Below, in pieces: positions 50,668 to 61,322 of a DNA stretch of 64,000 nt. Position 1 is the stretch's first letter. Every line of letters begins with the position of its first letter. The notes beneath the pieces were generated by a model. The model searched no databases, was not told where the DNA came from, and was given only the letters and a program-made list of their open reading frames with translations. The translations under genes were made by a program, and so were the position numbers. The stretch comes from Dokdonella_A sp964582225 (GTDB taxonomy: Bacteria > Pseudomonadota > Gammaproteobacteria > Xanthomonadales > Rhodanobacteraceae), in the NCBI GenBank assembly GCA_964582225.1, contig CAZORA010000007.1, forward strand, positions 23,840 to 87,839. Reading direction: 5' to 3'.

Positions 50668-51843
50668 TCAGGACACGACTTCCACCCGATTGCGGCCGGA
50701 TTCCTTCGCCCGGTACAGGGCCCGATCGAGCGCCTTCAGGTCGATTCCAGCGCCGTTTGCGGAACAGACGGCGATGCTCACCGTCAGCGTGAGCGCTTGA
50801 TCCTGCCAGACCCAGGGCGTCTCGGCGAGGGCTCCCTGGATGCGCACCGCAGCGGCGTGTGCTGCAGCGCGATCGGTGCCGGGGAACAGGATCAGAAACT
50901 CCTCCCCGCCCCAGCGCCCGAGCGCATCGACACTCCGCAACTCCCCGCGCAGCACATCTGCAACGTAGCGCAGTGCGGCGTCGCCTGCGGCGTGGCCGAA
51001 ACGGTCGTTGATGCGCTTGAAGTGATCGATGTCGAGCATGAGCGCACCCAGCGGTTCGCTTCTGCCCGCGCTGCGTTGGCTGTCCGCCTCCAGGCGCTCG
51101 CTCAGAGCGCGTCGATTCAGGCAGGCGGTAAGCATGTCGTGGTTGGCCAGATGGTTGACCTCGCGCACCAGCCGGGCCGCCGCGAGTCCGATCAGACCGG
51201 CATTCGCCACCAGCATGACGAAGAACGCGCTCCACAGGAGCGGAATCGAGACTCCCTCCTGCGTCGACTCGTACGGCAAGACGACTTCCGGCCAGAACGC
51301 CAGGCCTAGCGCGCGGACGAACATGAGGAGGCCCAGCAGGGCAAACACGAAGGCGACGACGTTCAGCGGGAAGCGGAATATGCGCTCTTGCTGGCGGGTG
51401 CAGTCCTGAGCAAAGCGCAGGGCGATCCAGCCCAGCGGGAGGGAAAACAGGATCCCCCGCGGGCGGATCGCAAACTCCGGGTAGGGGATAAAGGCGGAGG
51501 CACCGGAAGCCAGCGCGACGATGAACAGCGATTCGCGCAGTCGCGGGGGAAGCTGGCGAAACGTACGCACGCCGTTGCGGAACGCCACGGCGCACAAGAG
51601 CACCAGCAGGTCCGCGAACCAGTAGTGCAGCCAGAAATCGAAATGGGTGTCGATCCGCTTGCGCCCGAGGATCAGGATGAGCCCGACCACCAGCAGCAAA
51701 TTCCCCAGCGCAAAACGCAGCGCCGTCGAACGCGACAGATTGACATACAGCCCAAGCAACAGCCAGGTCAGGCAGCTGATGGCGCCCACCAGCACGATGG
51801 CCTGCACCAGGGTGGTGGCGACGAGGGATGCATGGAGTTCCAC
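50668..51843 (-). CDS. membrane diguanylate cyclase (GGDEF)
   Basis: A 391-residue protein with seven or so N-terminal membrane helices (residues 8-220, resembling 7TM sensor modules) and a C-terminal GGDEF domain from about 231. The active site is GGEEF at 312-316, with an inhibitory-site Arg303-x-x-Asp306 exactly five residues before it, and DIDHFKRINDRFGHAAGD in the metal/GTP site. It should make c-di-GMP with product feedback. The start is GTG. It could feed the PilZ protein at 26572. The membrane sensor's input is unknown. Confidence 0.94.
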   Translation of the reverse strand: MELHASLVATTLVQAIVLVGAISCLTWLLLGLYVNLSRSTALRFALGNLLLVVGLILILGRKRIDTHFDFWLHYWFADLLVLLCAVAFRNGVRTFRQLPPRLRESLFIVALASGASAFIPYPEFAIRPRGILFSLPLGWIALRFAQDCTRQQERIFRFPLNVVAFVFALLGLLMFVRALGLAFWPEVVLPYESTQEGVSIPLLWSAFFVMLVANAGLIGLAAARLVREVNHLANHDMLTACLNRRALSERLEADSQRSAGRSEPLGALMLDIDHFKRINDRFGHAAGDAALRYVADVLRGELRSVDALGRWGGEEFLILFPGTDRAAAHAAAVRIQGALAETPWVWQDQALTLTVSIAVCSANGAGIDLKALDRALYRAKESGRNRVEVVS

Positions 51844-51948
51844 GGTGCGGCTGCTTCCTCGATTCGTGCGCAGACAGCGCGAAGTTCAGCATTCCTCGTT
51901 GCAAAAGGCGCGCCAAGGGAATATCAGAACCAGTCGACATTTGCTCGC

Positions 51949-52026
51949 CACTCCCGCGAAGGCGGGAGTCCAGTGCCTTTGATTTCCGGGACTTGAAGTC
52001 GCTGGAAGCCCGCTTTCGCGGGCATG
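51949..52026. repeat. 78-bp inverted-repeat element (MITE/REP-like)
   Basis: Left arm CACTCCCGCGAAGGCGGGAG (from 51949, continuing TCCAG to 51973) and right arm 52002-52026 (CTGGAAGCCCGCTTTCGCGG, then GCATG) are imperfect inverted repeats; each arm is also a small hairpin (CCCGCGAAGGCGGG type). The spacer is 28 bp. Similar palindromes ('cccgcgaaggcggg...cccgctttcgcgggcatgacg') are widespread as intergenic repeats in proteobacteria. A damaged partial copy is at 39158. It lies between the diguanylate cyclase gene and the tRNA. Confidence 0.7.
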
Positions 52027-52231
52027 ACGGGCTTGTTCAGGCATTCCCAAGTCGCGGGTAACGGAGCGCCGGCACCCGTCAATCACCCACGCCGGGCGCA
52101 GGCCCTGGATTTGCCCGATGGACTTTCATGCAGCCCATGATCGAACGGGTTTCGCACGCGCCGCGGGCAGCAGGCGGGCGTCCGGTTGACGCGCGAGACC
52201 CCGGAGATCGGGCGAAGCTGCGGAGCCCGCT

Positions 52232-52307
52232 TGGTGGGCCCACCAGGACTCGAACCTGGAACCAAGGGATTATGAGTCCCCTGCTCTGACCATTGAGCTA
52301 TAGGCCC
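52232..52307 (-). tRNA. tRNA-Ile (anticodon CAT, lysidine type)
   Basis: A complete 76-nt cloverleaf with encoded CCA. The acceptor is GGGCCTA/TGGGCCC, the D arm is GCTC...GAGC, the anticodon loop CTCATAA has CAT at 52274-52272, and the T arm is CCAGG-TTCGAGT-CCTGG. Body features (GCAGGGGACTCATAATCCCTTGG) match the minor isoleucine tRNA, whose C34 is changed to lysidine to read AUA, rather than elongator tRNA-Met. Location just downstream of rpoD matches the position of tRNA-Ile2 in pseudomonads. Confidence 0.9.
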
Positions 52308-52411
52308 GGCGGCTTGCCGGCGGCGCCCGTCGCCGGGACGAGGTGCCGCTTGCGGATTGTAGCCCGGCGCGGCCGCCAGGCCGCGTGAAGAACCCGATCC
52401 GACAGAGATGA

Positions 52412-52435
52412 AAACGCCCGCGACTGCGGGCGTTT
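52412..52435 (-). terminator. intrinsic terminator of rpoD
   Basis: AAACGCCCGC-GACT-GCGGGCGTTT forms a perfect 10-bp stem with a 4-nt loop, 23 bp after the rpoD stop. On the minus strand GTTTTC follows, giving a typical U run. It separates rpoD from tRNA-Ile. Confidence 0.85.
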
Positions 52436-52458
52436 CCGGTTCTACGCCAGAATCGGCG

Positions 52459-54324
<1,866 letters not shown>

Positions 54325-54490
54325 GGGAATCCCGGGAATGAATACTGCAGACTGGTGAAGACTCTCGCTCCGCGTCACGCGGTCAGCGGCGCTGTCGGCC
54401 GCCGCTCGGTATTGGATGTGGGCTGCATCAGGACGTGCACGGCGCGCTCGAACCCGTTGATCCGACGTCCGGTCACGCGCTGGAGTGCGC

Positions 54491-54931
54491 TCATTTCGCC
54501 TCCAGCCAGAACGTCACTGGCCCGTCGTTGATCAAGTGGACCCTCATATGGGCCCCGAAGCGACCGCTTTCCACCCCCCCGTGGGCTTCGCGTGCAGCTT
54601 GGACCAGACGCGCGAACCAAAGTTCGGCCTGGGCCGGATCCGCCGCCGTGGAAAAGCCCGGTCGAGTACCGCTGCGGGTGTCGGCTGCCAGGGTGAACTG
54701 CGGCACGAGCAGCAGGCCGCCCTGCGTGTCGCGCAGCGAGCGGTTCATGCGCCCTTGGGCGTCGGCGAACACCCGGTAGCCGAGCATGCGCTGGAGCAGC
54801 CGCAACATCTGAGTCTCGCCGTCGGTAGGCTGCACCGCCACCAGCGCCAGGAGCCCGCAGCCGATCGCGCCGACCGTCTCGCCGGCGACTTCCACGCGCG
54901 CGCTCGCGACACGCTGGATCAGTGCGATCAT
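54491..54931 (-). CDS. dtd: D-aminoacyl-tRNA deacylase
   Basis: A 146-residue DTD that removes D-amino acids (and Gly from tRNA-Ala) from tRNA. MIALIQRVASARVEV begins the fold, the conserved VPQFTLAADT and C-terminal INDGPVTFWLEAK (Gly-Pro motif) form the active site. The usual SQxTL motif has Pro in place of Ser, which is worth noting, but the remainder is normal. It is transcribed toward rpoD from 167 bp upstream. Confidence 0.94.
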   Translation of the reverse strand: MIALIQRVASARVEVAGETVGAIGCGLLALVAVQPTDGETQMLRLLQRMLGYRVFADAQGRMNRSLRDTQGGLLLVPQFTLAADTRSGTRPGFSTAADPAQAELWFARLVQAAREAHGGVESGRFGAHMRVHLINDGPVTFWLEAK

Positions 54932-55004
54932 TCGAGTTGCCTCGCCTCAGGTCCATTCGCCAGCCTGCCCCGCCCCGATCGACCCGTTACAATCCGCCCA
55001 TACC

Positions 55005-55919
55005 ATGGATTCCCCGCCGCACGTCTGGCCTGCCGGCCTGCTGCACGCCTGCCTGCGCCTGGTCGGGCGCCTGCCGCTGCGCTTGCTCCACGCGGCGGGA
55101 ACCCTGCTCGGCCGGATCCTGTGGTTGACCGCCGCGCCCCCGCGCCGGACCGCGGAGCGCAACCTTTCTCTCGTATTAACGCAAAAGAGCGCCAAAACCA
55201 GACAATCGCTCGCGCGGCAGGCGCTCGACGAGGCTGGCAAGTCGCTGCTGGAGACCGCGAAAATCTGGGGCAACCCACCCGCTCGGGTGCTCTCTCTGGT
55301 GCGCGAGGTGCGCAATCAGGCCCTGTTCGATACGGCAGTCGCGAGCGGCAGGGGATTGATTATAGCGGCTCCGCATCTCGGTTGTTGGGAGCTGCTCAAC
55401 TACTGGCTGGCGGCGCACACGTCGCTCGCGATCCTGTATCGGGTGCCGCGCCTGACGTGGCTGGAGCCGCTCCTGCTGCGGGTGCGTGGCGCACTCGCGG
55501 TAGAGCAGGTGCGCGCCGACGGCGCCGGCGTGCGGCGGCTGTTCAAGCGCCTGCTCGGTGGCGGGGTGGTCGGTATCCTGCCCGACCAGAAGCCACGCCA
55601 GGGTGAAGGCGTCGACGCACCGCTGTTCGGCGTGCCGGCATCGACCATGGTGCTCCTGCCACGCCTGGCCGAGCGCACCGGCGCGACGGTGCTGTTCGCC
55701 TTCGCCGAGCGCCTGCCGCGGGGCGCGGGCTACCGCCTCCATTTCCTGCCCGCCCCGGACGGCCTCGCCGACCCCGATCCACTGCGCAGCGCGACGGCGC
55801 TGAACCAGGGCGTAGAGCGCTGCATCGAGCGGGCTTTCGTCCAATACCAGTGGGCCTATCGACGCTGGCCGCGACAGGCGAGGCCCTCCACCTCTTCAAG
55901 CGGAGAGGCGCCCAGCTGA
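55005..55919 (+). CDS. lysophospholipid/lipid A acyltransferase family protein (LpxL-like, second copy)
   Basis: A 304-residue LpxL/LpxM-family acyltransferase. The membrane helix is at residues 18-45, the catalytic H-x4-E is in APHLGCWELLNYW, and GILPDQKPRQGEGVDAPLFGVPASTM is the second block. FVQYQWAYRRWPRQ ends the domain. It could add the second secondary acyl chain (LpxM-like) or act on other lipids; it is only distantly like the copy at 32094. A TTACAAT box ends 11 nt before the ATG, suggesting a very short leader. The stop overlaps the next gene's ATG by 1 nt. Confidence 0.87.
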   Translation: MDSPPHVWPAGLLHACLRLVGRLPLRLLHAAGTLLGRILWLTAAPPRRTAERNLSLVLTQKSAKTRQSLARQALDEAGKSLLETAKIWGNPPARVLSLVREVRNQALFDTAVASGRGLIIAAPHLGCWELLNYWLAAHTSLAILYRVPRLTWLEPLLLRVRGALAVEQVRADGAGVRRLFKRLLGGGVVGILPDQKPRQGEGVDAPLFGVPASTMVLLPRLAERTGATVLFAFAERLPRGAGYRLHFLPAPDGLADPDPLRSATALNQGVERCIERAFVQYQWAYRRWPRQARPSTSSSGEAPS

Positions 55920-56941
55920 TGCGCAGCATCGCCCGACCGAGCTGCCCCGTCTGCGGCGATCGCGGCGAGATTCGCTACCAACGTCTGCGCGACCTCCTGT
56001 TCGGCACCGCAGGTGAATGGCGACTGCGCGTTTGCAGCGCCCCCGGCTGCGGCTGTGCCTGGCTCGACCCGGCGCCGCTGCCGGAAGATCTTTGGCAGGC
56101 CTACCGGAGTTACTACACCCACGACGAATCCGCGCGGCGCGTGCACCTGCCGGGCTCGCGCGGCCAGCAGCTGTGGGCCGCCCGCAAGCTCGGCTATCCG
56201 CGCCCGGCGGGATGGACGGCACACATTGGCGCCTTGACCCTCGCGCTGCGCCCGCGGCAGCGCGAGCGCGCACTGGCCGCGCGCCTGTTCCTGCCCTGGG
56301 TCGCGCAAGGCCGGCTGCTCGACGTCGGCTGCGGCTCCGGCGCACAAATCGCGGCGATGCGCGACATCGGCTGGCGCGTGCAGGGCCTCGAGCCCGATCC
56401 GGCGGCAGTCGCGACCGCGCGCGCGGCCGGCCTCGAAGTCCAGCAGGGTGACCTGCTCTCAGTTGCGCTGCCGCAGGCGAGCTTCGACGCGATCAGCATG
56501 GTCCACGTCTTCGAACATCTGGTCGAGCCGGCGCGCCAGCTCGAAGCCTGTCGGCGGATCCTGGTACCGGGCGGGCGGCTGGTGCTGATTACTCCGAACC
56601 TCGCTGCGCTTGGCCACCGCTACTTCGGCGCCGACTGGCGCGGACTGGAGCCACCGCGGCACCTCGCGTTGCACACCACGGCCTCCGTGCGCGCTTCGCT
56701 GCAGGCGGCCGGGCTGCGGCCGGAACGGCTGTTCACCCGCGCCGCGGGTGCCGCGCGCATGCTGCGCATCAGCGCCGGCCTGCGCCGCGCGCGGCTGCGC
56801 GGCGCGGCGCAGGCGAACGAGCGCGGCGGGCGTTTCGGCGATCTGCGCTGGCGGCTTCTTGGCGCGATCGAGCGCGCGCTGGTCGCCGGCGGACTGCCGC
56901 TCGGCGAGGAAATCGTCGCGCTCGCGCGCAACAGCGACTGA
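55919..56941 (+). CDS. class I SAM-dependent methyltransferase with N-terminal zinc-ribbon-like region
   Basis: A 340-residue protein. The N-terminal 60 residues contain CPVCGDRGEIRY and CSAPGCGCAWL, a Cys pattern like a zinc ribbon. The methyltransferase domain has motif I LLDVGCGSGAQIAAM, the acidic GLEPDPAAV, FDAISMVHVFEHLVEP, and RILVPGGRLVLITPN. This architecture is common in polysaccharide-linked methyltransferases. It starts in the TGATG overlap with the acyltransferase stop, so it is coupled to it. Substrate unknown. Confidence 0.9.
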   Translation: MRSIARPSCPVCGDRGEIRYQRLRDLLFGTAGEWRLRVCSAPGCGCAWLDPAPLPEDLWQAYRSYYTHDESARRVHLPGSRGQQLWAARKLGYPRPAGWTAHIGALTLALRPRQRERALAARLFLPWVAQGRLLDVGCGSGAQIAAMRDIGWRVQGLEPDPAAVATARAAGLEVQQGDLLSVALPQASFDAISMVHVFEHLVEPARQLEACRRILVPGGRLVLITPNLAALGHRYFGADWRGLEPPRHLALHTTASVRASLQAAGLRPERLFTRAAGAARMLRISAGLRRARLRGAAQANERGGRFGDLRWRLLGAIERALVAGGLPLGEEIVALARNSD

Positions 56942-56975
56942 GCCTCCCGCGACCGAAGTGGTCGGCGTGATCTCC

Positions 56976-56988
56976 TACAATGGGCGGA
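56976..56988 (+). promoter_or_regulatory. -10 box TACAAT directly ahead of uvrD
   Basis: TACAAT (56976-56981) ends 6 nt before the uvrD ATG at 56988, and no Shine-Dalgarno is present. A leaderless transcript starting at or near the ATG is possible. No -35 match was seen. Confidence 0.4.
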
Positions 56989-59174
56989 TGTGTGCACCCC
57001 GCTTGCTCGAGGGCCTGAACGCGGCCCAGCGTGAGGCCGTCACCGCACCTCCCGGACACTATCTGGTGCTCGCCGGCGCGGGTTCCGGCAAGACGCGCGT
57101 CCTGACCCAGCGGATCGCCTGGCTGCTCCGCGAGCAGCAAGTCTCGCCGTGGGCGGCGCTGGCGGTCACCTTCACCAACAAGGCGGCCGGCGAAATGCGC
57201 GGCCGCGCCGAGAGTCTGCTCGGACACCAGGCGCGCGGGCTCAGCATCGGCACTTTTCACGGCATCGCCCACCGCATCCTGCGCCAGCACTGGCGCGAGG
57301 CGGGTCTGCCCGAAAACTTCCAGATTCTCGACGCCGACGATCAGCAGCGCCTGATCAAGCGTACCGTGCAGAGCCTCGATCTCGACGAGAAGCTGTTCCT
57401 GCCGCGGCAGGTCGCCTGGTTCATCAACGCAGCCAAGGACGAGGGCAAGCGGCCGGATGCGCTCGACGCCGGCTACAGCGCAAGCCAGCGCAGCCTGATC
57501 GAGATCTATCGCGCCTACGAAGTGGCCTGCCGGCAGGCGGGCCTGGTCGACTTCGGCGAGCTGTTGCTGCGCGCCCACGAGCTCTGGCTCGGCAACGATG
57601 CACTCCTCGCGCACTATCGCGAGCGCTACCGGCACCTGCTGGTGGACGAGTTTCAGGACACCAACCGCGTGCAATACGCCTGGATCCGCGTGCTCGCCGG
57701 CGACAGCGGTCAGGTCTTCGTGGTCGGCGACGACGACCAGTCGATCTACGGCTGGCGCGGCGCGAAGGTCGAACACATGCAGGATTTCCTGCGCGACTTC
57801 CCCGGCGCTACAACGCTCCGTCTGGAGCAGAACTACCGCTCGACCGGCACCATCCTGGCTGCCGCCAACGCGGTCATCGCGCACAACCGTGGGCGGCTCG
57901 GGAAACAGCTCTGGACCGCCGACGAGCGCGGCGCGTCAATCGATCTCTACACCGCCTACAACGAACAGGATGAGGCGCGCTACGTGGTCGAGCGCATCCA
58001 GCAGGAGATTCACGCCGGCGCGCGACCCTCGGAGCTCGCGATCTTGTATCGCTCGAACGCGCAGTCGCGACTGTTCGAAGAGCAGCTGATGCAGCGCCGC
58101 CTCCCGTTTCGCGTCTACGGTGGCCTGCGCTACTTTGAACGCGCCGAGGTCAAGGACGCGCTCGCCTACCTGCGCCTGACCGTCAACCGCCACGACGACA
58201 TCGCCTTCGCGCGCGTCGCCAATACCCCGCCGCGCGGTATCGGCGCGCGCAGCATGGACTTGCTACGCCAGCGCGCACAGCGCGAACAGATCTCGCTGTG
58301 GGAGGCGGCGCTGGCGGAACTCACCGCCGACGCGGCCGGCACCCGCGGGCGCGCCGCCCTGCACGGTTTTCTCGAGCTGATCGGCGGCCTGGCGCGCGCC
58401 GACATCGCGGCTGCGGAAGAAACGCCGACGCGGGTCGAGCCGACCCTGGCCGAGTGGGTCTCCCGCACGCTCGCCGCTTCGGGGCTGCGCGACCACTACG
58501 CTCACGATAGCCGCGGCGGTGCCGAGTCGCGGGTGGAAAACCTGGACGAGCTGGTCAACGTCGCCAGCCGATTCCAGCTTTCGGCCGAGGACCTGGAGGC
58601 CGGCTTGTCCGAACTGGCGGCCTTTCTTGCCCACGCCGCACTGGAGGCCGGCGAGGCGCAGGGCGAGGCCTCGCAGGACTGCGTGCAGCTGATGACTCTG
58701 CATTCGGCCAAGGGCCTCGAGTTCCCGCAGGTGTTCCTGGTTGGCCTGGAGGACGGCCTGTTCCCAAGCCAGAAGTCGCTCGACGAGCCAGGACGGCTGG
58801 AGGAGGAACGACGCCTCGCCTACGTCGGTATCACGCGCGCGCAGCGCCAGCTGGTCCTGAGCCACGCCGAATCGCGGCGTCTGCACGGTCGGGAAACCCA
58901 CGCCCGCCCGTCACGCTTCCTGGATGAGATCCCGACCGAGCTGCTGAAAGAGCTGCGGCCGCGGGTGCAGGTGAGCCGGCCCTGGCACGCGCCGGCCGAA
59001 ACCGCCGCGGCGCTGCCCTTCAAGTTGGGCCAGCGAGTCCTGCATCAGACTTTCGGCGAGGGCGTGGTGCTGGGCTACGAGGGCGCCGGGGCGCACACCG
59101 TGGTCGAAGTCCGCTTCGCCGACGCCGGCAGCAAGCGGCTGGTGCTCGCCTACGCCAAGCTGGCGGCAGCCTGA
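56988..59174 (+). CDS. uvrD: DNA helicase II (UvrD)
   Basis: A 728-residue superfamily 1A helicase for mismatch and nucleotide-excision repair. Q motif LNAAQREAVTAPPGHYLVL, Walker A AGAGSGKTRVL, TFTNKAAGEM (Ia), VDEFQDTNRVQY (II), GDDDQSIYGWRGA (III), QNYRSTGTIL (IV), LMTLHSAKGLEF (V), and EEERRLAYVGITRA (VI) are all present. Length matches E. coli UvrD (720). The C-terminal Tudor-like end LGQRVLHQTFGEGVVLGYEG is typical. The ATG at 56988 is preferred to the long upstream frame. Confidence 0.97.
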   Translation: MCAPRLLEGLNAAQREAVTAPPGHYLVLAGAGSGKTRVLTQRIAWLLREQQVSPWAALAVTFTNKAAGEMRGRAESLLGHQARGLSIGTFHGIAHRILRQHWREAGLPENFQILDADDQQRLIKRTVQSLDLDEKLFLPRQVAWFINAAKDEGKRPDALDAGYSASQRSLIEIYRAYEVACRQAGLVDFGELLLRAHELWLGNDALLAHYRERYRHLLVDEFQDTNRVQYAWIRVLAGDSGQVFVVGDDDQSIYGWRGAKVEHMQDFLRDFPGATTLRLEQNYRSTGTILAAANAVIAHNRGRLGKQLWTADERGASIDLYTAYNEQDEARYVVERIQQEIHAGARPSELAILYRSNAQSRLFEEQLMQRRLPFRVYGGLRYFERAEVKDALAYLRLTVNRHDDIAFARVANTPPRGIGARSMDLLRQRAQREQISLWEAALAELTADAAGTRGRAALHGFLELIGGLARADIAAAEETPTRVEPTLAEWVSRTLAASGLRDHYAHDSRGGAESRVENLDELVNVASRFQLSAEDLEAGLSELAAFLAHAALEAGEAQGEASQDCVQLMTLHSAKGLEFPQVFLVGLEDGLFPSQKSLDEPGRLEEERRLAYVGITRAQRQLVLSHAESRRLHGRETHARPSRFLDEIPTELLKELRPRVQVSRPWHAPAETAAALPFKLGQRVLHQTFGEGVVLGYEGAGAHTVVEVRFADAGSKRLVLAYAKLAAA

Positions 59175-59211
59175 GTCAGGTCGCCGCCAGCCGCCGCGTA
59201 CGCGCAGCCGA

Positions 59212-61122
59212 TCAGCCGCGCCGCCCGCTGCGCAGGCGGAACTCGTCCAATCGGCGGTCCACCTGATCGAGCATCGGTTCGACGGCGGAGTAGGCCTGGT
59301 CGGCAGCGTTCAGCGAAGTGAAGTTCACCTGCTGAGTCGGGCTGCTCCACAGCACGCTGCGGTCGCTGACGCGATAGGCCTTGACCGCGAGCTGCACGGT
59401 GTAGAGCGTGGAGACTTGGCCGTAGTACTGCATGTCCTGGGTGCCTACCGGCCGCGCGTTGACGAACAGCACGGCGTCCGCCTTGCCCGCCAGGCGCTGC
59501 AGGTCCGGCCCGGCGCCGCCGGCCGCGCCTGCCTCGATCACGCGGAAGCCACGCTGCTGCAGCAAATCCAGCAGTGCCTCACCGGCCGGTGAAGCAATCA
59601 CGTCGTCGCCGCCGAGCACGATGGCGATCGTCGGCACGCGTGGTTTCGACGGCGCCGCGGGCTTCGGCGGCGGGCTTGCGATCGCGACCTGCTGGCCCTC
59701 GGCGGCCGCATGCGCCGCTGCCTGCGCCGCAGGCAGCTCGCGCAGCGCCTCGAGATCGGCCTGCGCGGCGCGCGCGGCCGGGCCTTCGCCAGCCTGGGCG
59801 TCGGAGTCCGGGCTGGAAGCCGGGGAGGTTTCAACGACGTTCGTCGGATCGACCGACAGCGCAGTCTCGGCCGTCGCCTCTGCCGTGGGAATCGCCGCCG
59901 GGGTCGCCGCCGCGACGGGGGGCGCGCCGGCCGCTTCGACCGGCACCTGCGCGAGCGCGCCCGCAGGAGCTTCGGTGAAGCCCGGAAGCTCCGCGCGCCA
60001 GGCCCAGGCGGTGGCGCCCAGTGCCAGCACCAGCGCCGCGGCGATGGCCCACGGCCACGGCCCACTGCCGCGGCGCTCGCCGCCCCGGCGCAGCACCGGG
60101 CGATGCGCAGAGGCCTCGGCTGGACCGAGCGGCGGCGCCGCCGAGGTCATCGGCGTGATGCGGGTATTCGCCGTGCTCGGTGTCGCGCCGGAGAGCGGGG
60201 GAGTGACCGGCAACGAGACCTGGGCCGCGGCCGGAGTCTTCTGGCCGATCACCGTGGCGGCAGCAGCCGACAGCTTGGTCTGCACGGTGATCGGGCCACC
60301 CTTGGCGACCAGCGGGTGGCTTTGCAGATCGACCACCAACTCATGGCAGCTCGGATAGCGGTCAGCCGGGTCCTTGGCGATCATCCGCGCCAGAATCCTC
60401 GCCACGTCGGAATCGACGCTGTCGTTCAAGGTACGCACGTCGGGGATCTCGGCGCGCACCACTTCCAGCATCAGGCCGAGCGGCGACTCGTCGTTGAAGG
60501 GCATCCTGCCGGTCAGCATTTCGTAGAGGACGATGCCGAGCGAGAAGATGTCGGAGCGCTGGTCGACCGGCTTACCGAGGCAGACTTCGGGCGACAGATA
60601 GCCCGGCGTGCCGACGAATTCGCCGGTCGTGGTCAGCTTCTTCGACAGATCCTGATTGGACAGCGCGATGCCGAAGTCGGCGATCTTGACCGCACCGCGG
60701 CTGCTGATCATCAGGTTACCGGGCTTGATGTCGCGATGGATGACGCCCGCATCGTGCGCGGTGGCCAGGCCTTGTGCGGTCTGGTGGATCACCTTCACCG
60801 CCTGCTCGACGGTCAAGCGATGGTCGCGCTTGAGCATCGAGCCCAGCGATTCACCCTCGACGAACTCCATGACGAAATAGGGCTGACCCTCGTCTTCGCC
60901 GATGAAGTAGATCTGGATGATGTGCGGATCGTTGAGCGCGGCCATGCTGCGGGCCTCGCGCAGGAAGCGCTCGCGAATGGCTTCATCGTGCGCCAGCGAG
61001 TCGGCCAGCACCTTGATCGCGACATAGCGATTGAGCGAACTCTCGAAACCCTTGTAGACGACGCCCATACCGCCCCGGCCCAACTCGGCGACGATGTCGT
61101 AGTGCCCCAAGCGCGTTCTCAT
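59212..61122 (-). CDS. transmembrane Ser/Thr protein kinase with extracytoplasmic C-terminal domain
   Basis: A 636-residue eukaryote-like kinase. The N-terminal kinase domain has the glycine loop GRGGMG at 15-20, VAIK with Lys37, HRDIKPGN (Asp131), DFG (149-151) and the DIFSLGIVLYEMLTG segment. A Pro/Ala/Thr-rich juxtamembrane stretch, one membrane helix (357-375), and an Ala-rich linker follow. The C-terminal domain (about 500-636; TIAIVLGGDDVIASPAGEALL and KADAVLFVNARP) looks like a periplasmic alpha/beta domain of the LpoB/CsgG or lipoprotein type, but I cannot name it. No PASTA repeats. AGAGGG precedes the ATG. It follows uvrD convergently by 37 bp. Confidence 0.92.
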   Translation of the reverse strand: MRTRLGHYDIVAELGRGGMGVVYKGFESSLNRYVAIKVLADSLAHDEAIRERFLREARSMAALNDPHIIQIYFIGEDEGQPYFVMEFVEGESLGSMLKRDHRLTVEQAVKVIHQTAQGLATAHDAGVIHRDIKPGNLMISSRGAVKIADFGIALSNQDLSKKLTTTGEFVGTPGYLSPEVCLGKPVDQRSDIFSLGIVLYEMLTGRMPFNDESPLGLMLEVVRAEIPDVRTLNDSVDSDVARILARMIAKDPADRYPSCHELVVDLQSHPLVAKGGPITVQTKLSAAAATVIGQKTPAAAQVSLPVTPPLSGATPSTANTRITPMTSAAPPLGPAEASAHRPVLRRGGERRGSGPWPWAIAAALVLALGATAWAWRAELPGFTEAPAGALAQVPVEAAGAPPVAAATPAAIPTAEATAETALSVDPTNVVETSPASSPDSDAQAGEGPAARAAQADLEALRELPAAQAAAHAAAEGQQVAIASPPPKPAAPSKPRVPTIAIVLGGDDVIASPAGEALLDLLQQRGFRVIEAGAAGGAGPDLQRLAGKADAVLFVNARPVGTQDMQYYGQVSTLYTVQLAVKAYRVSDRSVLWSSPTQQVNFTSLNAADQAYSAVEPMLDQVDRRLDEFRLRSGRRG

Positions 61123-61322
61123 GACGATGCCCTCTTGCAAGCCCTGTCGGCTTGTGCCTGGCATCCTAGCATTGACGGAACCTGCGTCTTGCGACGGCAT
61201 CGCAGCGCTCGGCGTGCCCGGATCACATGACGAATGTGAATTGGCGCACAGAATTCGGTGGCAGCGGGCCGGTGCCGCGATTCGCGGCGGCTTGCAGGCG
61301 CACCGCCGCTTGGCGCGCAGCC

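Noticed and set aside
52232..52307. elongator tRNA-Met reading of the CAT anticodon
   Set aside because: Body sequence (GCAGG..., variable loop TTGGT) and the position after rpoD match tRNA-Ile2 (lysidine) better.
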